From contig RQSC01000024.1 in assembly GCA_013416795.1 (NCBI GenBank), positions 225,982-267,939 on the forward strand: a DNA stretch of 41,958 nucleotides. The letters are read 5' to 3'. Under the pieces are notes generated by a model, which was not told where the DNA came from, ran no database searches, and saw only the letters and a program-made list of their open reading frames with translations. The DNA comes from Prasinococcaceae sp. CCMP 1430 (lineage: Eukaryota > Prasinodermophyta > Palmophyllophyceae > Prasinococcales > Prasinococcaceae). Within the stretch, counting starts at the first letter, position 1. Each line of letters begins with the position of its first letter. A program made the translations under genes and the position numbers. Below are positions 9,833 to 19,581 of this stretch, one piece after another.

Positions 9833-10198
9833 CGCTCCTGACTGACGCCCACACCTCCCGCTCTGTGGGAGCAAGTCTGTCTACCTCGCCCCCTTTGAGG
9901 GTGCACGGCCGGCCGGCCGGCCGCCGTGGCCGGCGCCCCGCACAGCTCGGCGGCGCCGCGCGCGCGGTGTGTGGGACGCCTCCTCTCGCGGCCTCGCAGC
10001 GCGCGCGTGCCGCTCGAATGGTACCATCAGATGGTCGCTCTCATTGATTGATACAGCATTTTCCCTTGCTCATGTCAAGTGGTGATTTCTTTGTCGCACG
10101 TCGGTACGACACTCAGGTGCAGGAAAGACTGTGCACGCAGGCTTGCTGGAGCGACATAACGAGAGAAGGAGTGCAGTGCATTATGATGTGTTGTCTTA
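9833..10198. other. Intergenic region upstream of channel gene
   Basis: These 366 bp separate the Spinster-like gene stop from the channel ATG, tandem on minus. It holds a GGCC-rich patch (about 9905-9925) of CCGG/GGCC palindromes and a more A/T-rich block at 10030-10200. No gene is visible. It likely contains the channel promoter and the transporter 3' UTR. Confidence 0.45.
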
Positions 10199-11641
10199 TT
10201 AAGTAGCCTCGCCCCCTCGCTGCTGCTCCAGCGGCGATCGCGCAGCCGAGCGCTTATGGTGCCGAAAGCTGAGGTACGCCGCGAGGCCCCAGCCGAGGCC
10301 GGCGGGGAGGAAGAGCAAGCACATGATGGACATGGTGCTTCGCCAGTCGTGGAGCCTGTCCTGCAGTACACCCGCGAGCGGGGGCATCGGCACGTCGCCG
10401 AGCAGATGGATTGCGTTCACGCATAGCGACATGGCCAGCCCCCTGAGCTCGGTGGGCACGATCCACATTTGCGCAGCATTGACGGCCGCTTGGGGCAGCA
10501 TAAGGGCCACGAAGGCCACGGAGAACAAAGACAAGAATCCGACGACGCTATCGCATGCAAATCCGCCAAGCAGCACAAGACCGCCCACGACCGTCGAGCA
10601 CCCGCACAGCGCGAACGCACGGTGCGCCGTACCACCCAGCTTGTCGAGGAGGAGTCCGCCGCTGAGGGTCCCCACGATGCCGCTGACGACTGTCGCACCC
10701 CCGATGGCGATGTTGGCATCGTCACCGAGGGAGCTGTACGCCTCGCGCGCCGCAGTCGGCCCCCACACCGACAGCGTGCCGAGCGCTCCCGTATATAGCC
10801 CGGAGGAGACAATGCTGGCTACGTACGGAGCGATGAGCAGCAGTGTACGCACGTCTGCGGCGAAGCTGGAGCAACCCACGCGGCTGCCCTCGTGCGATGG
10901 CTCGAGGCGTCTTCTACCGAGGGGAATGGGCCGCGACAGCGCGCAGAAAAGCACGAGCGGCAGGCCAATCATGGCCTCGACGCCGAAAACCCACCGCCAG
11001 CTGCCAGTGAGCCCCTCGACCACGCCGCCGAACACGTAGCCGAGCGCCGTGCCCGCCGCAATCCAAACGTAGAACAGCCCAAGCCAAATGGTCTTGCGCC
11101 GGCGCGGCGCGTAGTCGTCAATGAAAGGGGCCGCGAGGCAGACGATTGATGCTTCGCCCGCGCCGACGATGCAGCGGCAAGCGACCAGCTGTGCATATGA
11201 GCGCGCAATGGAGCATCCGGCGACGGCGAGGACCCACAGGCCGAGCCCACCCGCGATGCAGTGCAGCGCCGACCGCGCGTGCGCGAGCCGGGCGAAGACG
11301 GGAGAGCTCACCATCAGCCCGACCATGAACGCCGACTGAAGCATGCCCGCCTGAGCGCTGCTCAGGCCGAACTCGCCAATGATACCTTCGTCAGCGCCAG
11401 CGCCGCCATCGCCCTCTTTCCTTCCGAGGACGGCGGTCGAGGACAAAGTGCCTCTGTCCAGGTAGATGAGCGCGTTCAGCACGCAGAGCAGAGCGGTGAG
11501 TCGCCCGGGCGTTGCCCACGGGTGCCCCGCGAGCTGCGCCGCTGCCGACTCGGACGCTACGCCACTGCCCGCCTTGCTCCCACTGCTCGGAGGCAAGTGC
11601 GACAGCAGCGCATCAGACTCCATCCCCGCTGGCTCCGCCAT
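10199..11641 (-). CDS. Spinster-like major facilitator superfamily transporter
   Basis: A single open frame gives 480 residues from ATG 11641 (a second ATG at 11623 is also possible) to TAA 10199-10201. After about 45 hydrophilic residues the first helix carries ALIYLDRGTLSS, matching the NYLDR hallmark of Spinster proteins. LSSAQAGMLQSAFMVGLMVSSPVFARLAHAR follows as helix 2 and the loop 2-3 motif, and VGAGEASIVCLAAPFIDDYAPRRRK as helix 4-5. About twelve hydrophobic helices can be counted. Animal and plant Spinster proteins move lysophospholipids, sphingosine phosphate or sugars across endolysosomal or other membranes; the substrate here cannot be read from sequence. It lies head-to-tail with the channel gene and divergent from the gene at 12108. 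Confidence 0.85.
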   Translation of the reverse strand: MAEPAGMESDALLSHLPPSSGSKAGSGVASESAAAQLAGHPWATPGRLTALLCVLNALIYLDRGTLSSTAVLGRKEGDGGAGADEGIIGEFGLSSAQAGMLQSAFMVGLMVSSPVFARLAHARSALHCIAGGLGLWVLAVAGCSIARSYAQLVACRCIVGAGEASIVCLAAPFIDDYAPRRRKTIWLGLFYVWIAAGTALGYVFGGVVEGLTGSWRWVFGVEAMIGLPLVLFCALSRPIPLGRRRLEPSHEGSRVGCSSFAADVRTLLLIAPYVASIVSSGLYTGALGTLSVWGPTAAREAYSSLGDDANIAIGGATVVSGIVGTLSGGLLLDKLGGTAHRAFALCGCSTVVGGLVLLGGFACDSVVGFLSLFSVAFVALMLPQAAVNAAQMWIVPTELRGLAMSLCVNAIHLLGDVPMPPLAGVLQDRLHDWRSTMSIMCLLFLPAGLGWGLAAYLSFRHHKRSAARSPLEQQRGGEAT

Positions 11642-12107
11642 GAACGCCCGCCCGGCCGCACGATCCGGCCCCCTCTCCTCCGCCACGGCCGAGCGCCCTC
11701 ACCCGGCTGCGGCTGCGGCGCGGCGCGGCGCGGCGCTCGCGCGTTGCGCAGCGCCACGCACCGCGCGCCGCGGCAGGCGGGGGCGCCTCTGATACGGCAG
11801 GCGGGCGCGCACGAGGGCGGGGACGGACCCCCGCACTGGCAACCCGCCCACCCCTTTCCCCCTTCCCACCGCACGGCCCCCGGCGCGCGCTGTGTCGCGC
11901 CCGCACGACGGGCGCCGCGTCAGCAGCGGGCGCGTTTTCCTCACACGTTCATTTTGATATACTATCAGAACAAGAGCATGACCGCGTTGAAACTTGAAAT
12001 TCGAGTTCAGCACCCCAGGTGTGTGCAGGTTGAGAAAAAAAGGCACGCCGAGGGCGCCACATGTGCGCAAGGCGGCGGCCGCCACGGCGCCCAGTCAGGC
12101 TGCGCAC
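11642..12107. promoter_or_regulatory. Divergent intergenic (bidirectional promoter) region
   Basis: About 466 bp separate the ATG of the Spinster-like gene (minus) from the ATG at 12108 (plus), so both promoters must lie here. It is GC-rich with CGGCG runs near 11720-11780, then an A/T-richer patch at 11940-12005 containing TTTTGATATACTATCAG. No defined promoter element is identifiable. Confidence 0.4.
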
Positions 12108-13742
12108 ATGGGCAACGCGCATCCAGGCGGGCCGCCGATGCCCACGTCGTCGACGCAGTCGCCGCCGCCAGCCCTGCCCTCGCGGGCGGCGGGGACGGCG
12201 GCGGCCGCGGGCGGCGGCCGCGGCTGTGAAAGTGTCAGCGACGGCGTGCAGACATTGCAGGGAGGAGAAGACGAGGCTGCCGTGTCGGAGGGCAACGAGG
12301 AGCGCGAGGGCGCCGGCGATGGAGCGTCACTCCCTCGCAGTCACAGCGGATCGGGATGCCTTGGCACTGCTGGCTGTGTCGACGGTGGGAGCGGTGAGAT
12401 CAGACCCGGTGTCGGTGACGACTTCTGCCGCACCACTGCAGCGGCGCGCACTGGGGCACAAAAAGAGACCACCCAGCACCTACCCCCGCCGACTCGCAGT
12501 GAAACGATTGACGTGGACGCACGTTCAGCAGGAGGGACGCACTTGAATCCGAGAAAGAAAGAGTCAGCCAGACACGAGGAAGCGCCGACGCCCGCATCGT
12601 GCGTGCCTTCTCAGAAACAAGGCTACCCTCCGTCTGTCGAACCCGCTATCGCACCGGCCACCTGCCCTGCGAGCATCGCCAAAGGTGCCATGACTCCGCA
12701 CGACCGTGTCGCCGACCGTAGGCCGGCAGTTTCCCCCCCGACGGCTCCCCCATGCGAGAACCATGCGACGCTGTCCACGTGCGACGGTGCCTTTTCTCGT
12801 CCTAGCGCGCGCTGCTCTTCCATCGCGCTTCGCCCTCCGCTCTCCTCCGCGCCGGCCGCCTGCCCGTTCCAGGTGCTGTCCGACGTCGCACTCGACGAAG
12901 CAATCGCGTGGGCATCGCACCCGAATGTGCACGTCCGGCGGGCGACACACAGGGCTCTGGCTGACTTCCTCAGGCAAGCGAGTGTCATTGTACCCGCGCG
13001 ATGTTTTAGTGGCCTTCCACCTTTAGACTGCAGAAGCCTTGAGGCCAAGCAATGCGATGGCGGCTCAAAGGATCTTCCGTATGCCATCGACAGCGCCTGC
13101 AAGTGGATGGTCACAGGCGTTGAGTCGCTGGTGGCTCTGACCGACGAGCTATCTGCCACGTGCGACACCCTGGAGCGGCGCACAAGCATGGCCGTCCGCA
13201 CGATGCCCATACGCGCCCCGTCGCCGGCGCTTGCATCACCTGGGATCATCCTACGTGGCTCGGACTTGCCGTCATCACCCGCCACTCCCGCGGAGGTCGC
13301 AGATTCCGACCACGAGTCGGAGGAGCCTGCGAAGAGAGAATGGCCGACGCAAGTCACTCAGCACGCGCCGATGAAAAAGAACGTCCGCTGGCGTCATCCA
13401 CTGACCTCTCCCTCGCCTGCAGAGCGCAGCACTTGTGGACCGTCGGGGATGCGGTCGAACGTGTCACTTCGGCCGCCAAAGACAACACCACCGCCGTCGA
13501 TATTTGCGTCGGTTCCGACAGTGACCCTCTCGATGCCCCACGATTATCCAACAACGAGCCAGGGCACTCATCCTCAGCCATTTGCGCCAGGAGCGGATGC
13601 CTGGGCGGCGGCAATGCTAGGCGAGAGCAACGTGACCAGTGTCTATGGCCGCCGCCGCAGCGCTGCTGGGAATCTTCCGCTCTCGTCACGCATGAAGAAC
13701 AAACGCAGGCGGACGGACTGGACAGGTGACGATGACGGCTGA
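12108..13742 (+). CDS. Unrecognised Ser/Pro-rich protein with possible PP1-docking motif
   Basis: ATG 12108 gives 544 residues to TGA 13740-13742; the frame is open about 110 nt further upstream but has no ATG there. Residues 1-260 are low complexity (Gly, Ser, Pro, Thr). A short helical patch at about 255-300 (VALDEAIAWASHPNVHVRRATHRALADFLRQ) looks like one or two HEAT-type helices. A second helical segment (CKWMVTGVESLVALTDEL) follows. Near the C-terminus KKNVRWRHPL fits the [KR]-x-V-x-[FW] docking motif for protein phosphatase 1, and the end is basic (MKNKRRRTDW). The N-terminal MGNA could be N-myristoylated. I do not know the family. A phosphatase regulatory role is only inference from a short motif. 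Confidence 0.55.
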   Translation: MGNAHPGGPPMPTSSTQSPPPALPSRAAGTAAAAGGGRGCESVSDGVQTLQGGEDEAAVSEGNEEREGAGDGASLPRSHSGSGCLGTAGCVDGGSGEIRPGVGDDFCRTTAAARTGAQKETTQHLPPPTRSETIDVDARSAGGTHLNPRKKESARHEEAPTPASCVPSQKQGYPPSVEPAIAPATCPASIAKGAMTPHDRVADRRPAVSPPTAPPCENHATLSTCDGAFSRPSARCSSIALRPPLSSAPAACPFQVLSDVALDEAIAWASHPNVHVRRATHRALADFLRQASVIVPARCFSGLPPLDCRSLEAKQCDGGSKDLPYAIDSACKWMVTGVESLVALTDELSATCDTLERRTSMAVRTMPIRAPSPALASPGIILRGSDLPSSPATPAEVADSDHESEEPAKREWPTQVTQHAPMKKNVRWRHPLTSPSPAERSTCGPSGMRSNVSLRPPKTTPPPSIFASVPTVTLSMPHDYPTTSQGTHPQPFAPGADAWAAAMLGESNVTSVYGRRRSAAGNLPLSSRMKNKRRRTDWTGDDDG

Positions 13743-13999
13743 AGATACGGCACATCGCCCACACTCACGCACCTTGCCATACATCGTGGTGGACTCTGCT
13801 TTCAACGATTTTCGGTAGCACTCGCATTTGCGAGCCCAATGCGCAAGGGCCACTCTCACATGACGAGTCACATCGCAGCAGACGCCAGAGCTACTTCCAA
13901 CCGACGCAGCTGGCTATGAATTCATAGATGCATCCAAGCTTCACAGACGCACTGCTACTCCTCTGCTCACAATGTACAAAAATTGATACTGTACAAGAT

Positions 14000-16900
14000 T
14001 TACAACAGATCCGGCGCGTTGCCGCCCGCGGGCCTGCGCGTGAGCAGCCGCGCGTCCTTCCAGGCTGACAGGGAACACCAGCTCTGCTCTTTGGGTGGAA
14101 TCGCGGTGCGCGGGGCCTCTTCAAGCCAGTAGTGAGCGCGCGAGCTCTGTCCAGGGTCGTACACCCCAAAGGGATTTTCCTCCGTGACGCGCGTGAGCGG
14201 GCGCCATCGCGTTGGCCGCGCCTCGCGCGTGACCAGCGTGAGGTTGCTCGCCTCGAGCGGTATTTCCACCACCACCTCTTCACTGGTCGAAACCAACGCA
14301 TCCCAGGCCAGCACGCCATCCACGTACACCTCAAAGCGCGCGCCGCATTGCGGCACGGTGGCGTTGCACTCACCGCAGCTCGCGTCGTCCTGCACAATGC
14401 CTGCCTTGGCCGCGAAGCCGCTGAATTCGAGCCCCAGCGCGCGGATGGCGTCCAGGCGGAACGCAATGGCCGTACCGGGCGGGGCGCCCACCCCACGCCC
14501 CCGTGGTCGGCGCGCTGACTCTGGGAAGAGCAAGTTGCCCTCCGGATCCGCCCCGGGTGGCTTGGGGGCGATCGGATGCGACACATCGATCTCTCGATAC
14601 AGGGGGTCGGGCGAGCCGCTGCAGTCTGGGCAGGGCCGCCCGCTCAGCACTTGCAGGTGGGTTGATGTGCAGTCGCCGCCATTCCCTGCTCCTTTCACGC
14701 CATCGTATGTGCTGGATGGTCCCGCGCTCGCTTGTGAGAGCGACCCATCGCCGCAAGCCAGGGGCACGCCAAGCGGGGCGCCCATGTAGCAGCTCAGGAA
14801 GAGTGACACCTGCGAGTCCAGGGCCTCGTCCTCGCAAAGCGTCGAGGCGAGGCCCAGCACGCGGCGCGCGCATCCGCGCGTGGGATGCGCGTCGTAGAAG
14901 TCGTCGCATTCACACTCGCCAGTCTCGTAGCGGCACTTGCCGTGGCCAGAACACTGCTCAGGGCAATGAGTGAACTCGCATGCGACCCCAAAGTGTGGCC
15001 AAGCACACATGCACTCGCCGGCATGGTAGTCGCACGCGCCCCGGCCGTTGCAGGTCATAGGCACGCGTCCGAAGCGCGCGAGCAGCGCGTTTTCCTGCCG
15101 CTCGAGTGCAGCAGCCTCTTGCGCGAAAAGGCGCGCACGGCTGGGAACGCCGCGGCTGGGCAGCGAGCCGAGCTCTTCGTACAGGTCTGCACGGGCGCGC
15201 TCCGCATCTGCGGCATCGTAGAATTGCAGGTACAGCACGGCCTGATCGACAGGCAGCGAGGGGTCTCGACCTCCAATGGGGTCGGCATTAGGGACCTCGC
15301 CAAGTCGCGCCAGTAGCTCACTGTTCCCAGAATTTGGCACCCCATCGCCAGTGTCGAGATACGCCAGCTGCGCGGGGTCGCCATAATATGGCGCCTCGAG
15401 CAGGCCGCCGCCGAAATTCTCCGAGCGCAGCGTTCCACCGCCAAGGAATGGCTTCGGGATGAGGGGCAGAAGCTTTACTTCCACGAGCCTGCCATACGTC
15501 TTCCCGTACATCTCCTCATAGTATGCCTCGCCTGCTGAAAAATTGGCGTCTGGCACCACCATGCGATTGCGTGGGCACGCGCGCAGGCTGCAGTCGCCTC
15601 CGAAAAACGGGGCATAGCACGCGCACTTGCCGGTGCCACCAACGCAGCGACGTTCACCAGTCTCAGGGTTAGACTCACATTGGCGCTGGTCGTCGCACGC
15701 GCCGTTGCCCGTGCAGTTCGCTGGACAAAGCACGTGTGAGCAGTCGTCGAATGTGTACCCTTCGTAGCACTCACATGCCGGTGGAAATACTGCGGTATTG
15801 CACCATCCATGCCCTGCGCAGTCGTTGAGACAGCGACTCGCGCGCTCGGAAACTAACACTCCCAGCTCGCGCAAGCGATGCTCAAGAGGGCCATGCCCGC
15901 GCTCTGTGAGCTCCTCACTCATGGCCGCCAGGCCGTCTTCCAGGTGGTGCGCAAGGCCATCCGCACGCACCACGCGCATGCGCGTGGCGTAAGAATGGGG
16001 CGGCGTCGGATACGGAAATGAGTGGTCAATGTCGAGCGTCACTGCCACCAGCTGCTCGTCGTCCACTTCCGTGTACCCAAAGCCGTTTGGCAATCCCGCC
16101 TCGGCAAGGGCGAGCTCTACTTGCGAGTGCAGCCGTGGCAGGTGCACCACTAGAAGCGACGTGCCAGGCGTCCACTCTGGCGCGTACTCTTCAGGCAGCC
16201 CTGCGTACTCTTCGTAGCGCCTCGCGTACTGCGAGCACCTATCCGAGGCCGCGCGCATCAGGTCAACAATATCGTCGGACGCCACCGCCCGCCGGGCGAG
16301 GTCTTCGTAGGGCACATCGGCAGGTTCGAGCACGACGCTCTCGATGCTGATGCCTCCTCGGCCGAATCGCACGTCCAAGACGTGCTCGCTGTTGTACGCA
16401 TCGAAATCGCATGAGACTGTGTAGTTGGACGGTTTCGTCGAGCAGAGCGTCTCGATGAGCACGCGCAGCCGTGTGCCGGTGTGCTCGAGCACACGAGAAC
16501 CCTTCATCGCGCCGCTGGAGAGCGCGTCCTCCAGCTGTGCGAACCAGCCGCCCAGGCTCTTGCCGCGGGCCACGGGGCCGCCCACACGCACAGCAAGCAC
16601 GCGCGCATGCTGCGCGGCTATCGCCGAGCGCGCACGCACACCCAGGTCACGTACGGCCAAACCCATGCCCGCAACTTCGGCCGCGTCAAGCACGCGCTCA
16701 ATCTCGGCCTCCCTCAGCCACGGCTCGGCCAACAGGCCCGTCAGCAGCGTCCTGAGCGCAGATTCGGCCTTGCTGCGCCCATCCACGAGTGCGATGCCGG
16801 CGGCATCCTCAGGCAGCATGCCCACAGAGCCCGGCGCAGGCACGTGCTGATGATAACCGAGCGCCTTCGCTCGCAGCTGCGCCGCCTCGTGTTCTTGCCT

Positions 16901-19139
16901 CGTGGGGAAGAGCATTTGCCCCTCCGTCTCAGACAACAAGCTTGGCAGGGGAGCGACCTCGACGAAGAACGTCTGACGCACCACATAGATATGGTCGGTG
17001 GCCTCGAGCACAACACGGTGCCTGCCGGGCCTCGCGGCTTCCATTGCCGACTCCGGCACCTCCACGTCCGAGCGAAGCGGAATCCCGGATAGCACTTGCG
17101 CAAAGTCATCGTACACAAGCCAGACGGGCAACTCAATGGCCGAGATGGTCACGCCGGCCTGCTCGAAGGCAGCATCCGCGTCGCGCGCCACTGGCGTGTA
17201 CATGTACAGGCTGTCTTCCGCAATCTCAAGCGGCGGCGAGGACACGAACACCGGCGGGTCTGCGTAAGTGAAGCCACGCAGGGGTACGCCCCAGCGCGGG
17301 TCGACCTCGCCTGGCGCGCAGTCCGTAAACGGGTACTCCTGGCTCTCCGCACCGCAGTGGCCGGACTGATGCCCACCGAAGGGCCCATGCTTGAGGTTGC
17401 GATCGTAGTCTCCCACTACGACGCTCACGGTGACGCCCACGCCCTCGCCTGGCGGCGTGAGGCACACCAGCGAGCCGCGCTGCGTCATTCTAAGCTCGGT
17501 GCATTCTTGCTCGCCGACGAAGACCGTGAGGCCGTCCACGCTCGAACCAAAGTTCTTGCCGGTAATCTCAATAAGCGTGCCGCCCGAGCGTGGCCCCGCG
17601 AAGGGCTCGACGGAGAGAACCTGCACCCACGCGCGTGGCACGACGAAGCTGTCCAAAGCCATCCATCCGAAGTCGCAGCAGCGGTAGTCGATGATGTCAA
17701 GCACGTACTTCTCGCCGACGGCATTGAGCTCGCGCAGCTGCTCTGCGCTGAGCTGCTCGGCCATCCAGAATCGCCGCGAGCGCACAGGCACCGTCGCCAC
17801 GCGATAGTTGTCTCGAAGACGCGTCAGCGCCACACCCAGTGAGCCCTCACCCACCGCCGCCAGGTCCAATGTCGCACGCGGCATGGCTGGGACGCTCACA
17901 TCCCCGCCGTTGGACCTGAAGGTGAGGTCACCGTCACCGAGCACGAAGGGCACCGAGCGCACGTGCAGCAGGCCGTGAGTGAGCTCGCGACGCTCCAGCG
18001 GGTACGCTGAGCACAGCTGGAAGTGGCCGGACTGTGGAGGCCGGAAGCAGTCCCGCCGGACGGCAAAATTAGGCATGCCAGATGACTGAACGCATGCGCG
18101 TGCGCGTGGGTGCAGAGGGTCAGCAGTGCGCAGCTTGCCTCGATCCTCACCCTGCAAGCGCTCTCGGGCGCACACGGACCTTGAGGAACCAGAACGGCTC
18201 GAATGTGCCCTCCTCGAAGCCCCATCTGAGCGGCTCAACGGTGTAGTACCTGCGCGCGTACGGTGGTACGTTGTGCGGCTGCGAGTGGCCGTATCCGACG
18301 GGATCGTGAGAGTAAAGCCAATCCTCGGGAACGCCGGCGCCCTTAAGACCATATACCTCACGCAATGGCATCCCTGCGCGCCCAGCTCGCGCAGCGAGCT
18401 CCCGCTCCATGATGTGCCGCGCGCCAAAGCCCGCGGCCATCGCAAGCACGAGGTCTGCGTCAACCTCACCCGCCTTGTTCGCCGCATCGGGATTGATGGG
18501 CGCGAAGACGCCGCGCTCGTGCGGGCCGTAGAGCTCCGGGTCCAGGGGCCGATCCCCGACGTAAGGCCCGCTATCCTCTCGAGGCAGCCGGTCGCCGGGG
18601 TAAGCTGCGCGCCTACAGCTCACCCACATGTTGTCGCGATAGCCCTGGGTGTCGGGATCGAGGTCGGGTAGCTTGGAAAATGGCAGCGGCTGGGGTTCGT
18701 GGCCCCCGCTGTAGTGCCCCTGATCCCTCACGCGATCGCCGTCCACTGCGACGCCACACTCGTCGTCCCACACCTCGTACTCCGTGCCACTCATGAGCTT
18801 CCGAGGGCGGTACACGCGGGTGCGCTTCTCCGGGTTGGGCGAGTCCGGGTCGTACGTGTAGTAGCCGTACCGCTCGGGGAGCCCGTTGGACGCGCTTGTG
18901 CGCCACGCATACGTGTGCACGTAACCGGGCGACTCGAGGAATACCTCGTCCTCGCGGTTCTCCTTGCGGAAGAACGCGGCATCGAGGCCCTCGCGGTCGT
19001 CGTCCCAGTGCTCCTCGAGGTCCCATGCGGCGCGCACGGCGCGAGGCGCATGCGAGAGGGCCAGCAGCGCGCACAGCGCTGCTGCGCCGCACGCCGCGCG
19101 CCGCCCGCCCCCATGCGCCTGCGCCTGCTCCGCGCGGCT
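14000..19139 (-). CDS. Very large secreted or cell-surface protein with IPT/TIG, EGF-like and NPCBM-like domains
   Basis: Two exons, about 1,670 residues. Exon 2 (14000-18085) ends at TAG or equivalent at 14000. The intron is best placed at 18086-18179 (AAG|GTCCGT ... GTTCAG), phase 0. Exon 1 begins with a signal-peptide-like core (RRAACGAAALCALLALSHA, ending AVRA before AWDL), but no ATG is in frame; see findings. Domains in order: an unknown Tyr/Pro/Asp-rich region; an IPT/TIG fold (17405-17625, SVEPFAGPRSGGTLIEITGKNF); a cadherin/He_PIG-like segment (16955-17250); a coiled or helical middle; EGF-like modules (about 15560-15850 and 14890-15060, with CxxxCxGxGxCxxxxxxCxCxxGxxGxxC spacing); and a C-terminal NPCBM-like region (about 14220-14480, FEVYVDGVLAWDAL). 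This is a typical adhesion or matrix layout. Function is not known. The end boundary at 19139 is approximate. Confidence 0.7.
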
Positions 19140-19572
19140 TCTTTTGCGGCGTAAAAAAAGGGGATAAAAAAACGGATGCGCCACAGCGCGCGCGCGGCGC
19201 GCCCTGTGCCCCCCTCCTCCTCCCCTCCCCACACCGCACGCTACACACCCGCGGGTTGGACACCTGTCCCTCTGGCCCGTCCCCCCCCAACGAGGCAACC
19301 TGGTTCAATCTCGCAACAACGACAAGACACCCTAATACATCCTACCGCAATCCCGGTCCTCCCGCCGATAGACCGGGTCATCGAGCGCGCGGGGGCCTTC
19401 TCGGGACCGGCGACGACCTCATTTCTCCTTGCTTGACCGTTGCACAACGGAATCGTAGGTACAAAAAGGCACCGTACTAGGTACCAGGCCAGCACAGCTT
19501 TTAGGTGTAGGTGCGGCGCACGCGCAGCTGCGCCGACGGCGTGCTGCGCAGCTAATTCAGCGTGCTGCGCAG
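19140..19572. other. Intergenic region between LACS stop and secreted-protein gene
   Basis: These ~430 bp hold the promoter and leader of the secreted-protein gene (minus) and the 3' UTR of the acyl-CoA synthetase gene. On the minus strand an AT-rich pyrimidine tract at about 19145-19175, ending in AAAAG, could be a 3' splice site. A 21-bp direct duplication lies at 19540-19581. No gene is visible. Confidence 0.4.
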
Positions 19573-19581
19573 CTAATTCAG
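19540..19581. repeat. 21-bp tandem duplication spanning a stop codon
   Basis: Two perfect copies, 19540-19560 and 19561-19581, each contain GCTGCGCAGCTAATTCAG. The second copy includes the last codons and TAG of the LACS gene on minus, so the leader-distal copy repeats the same Leu-Asn-stop just downstream. Confidence 0.8.
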
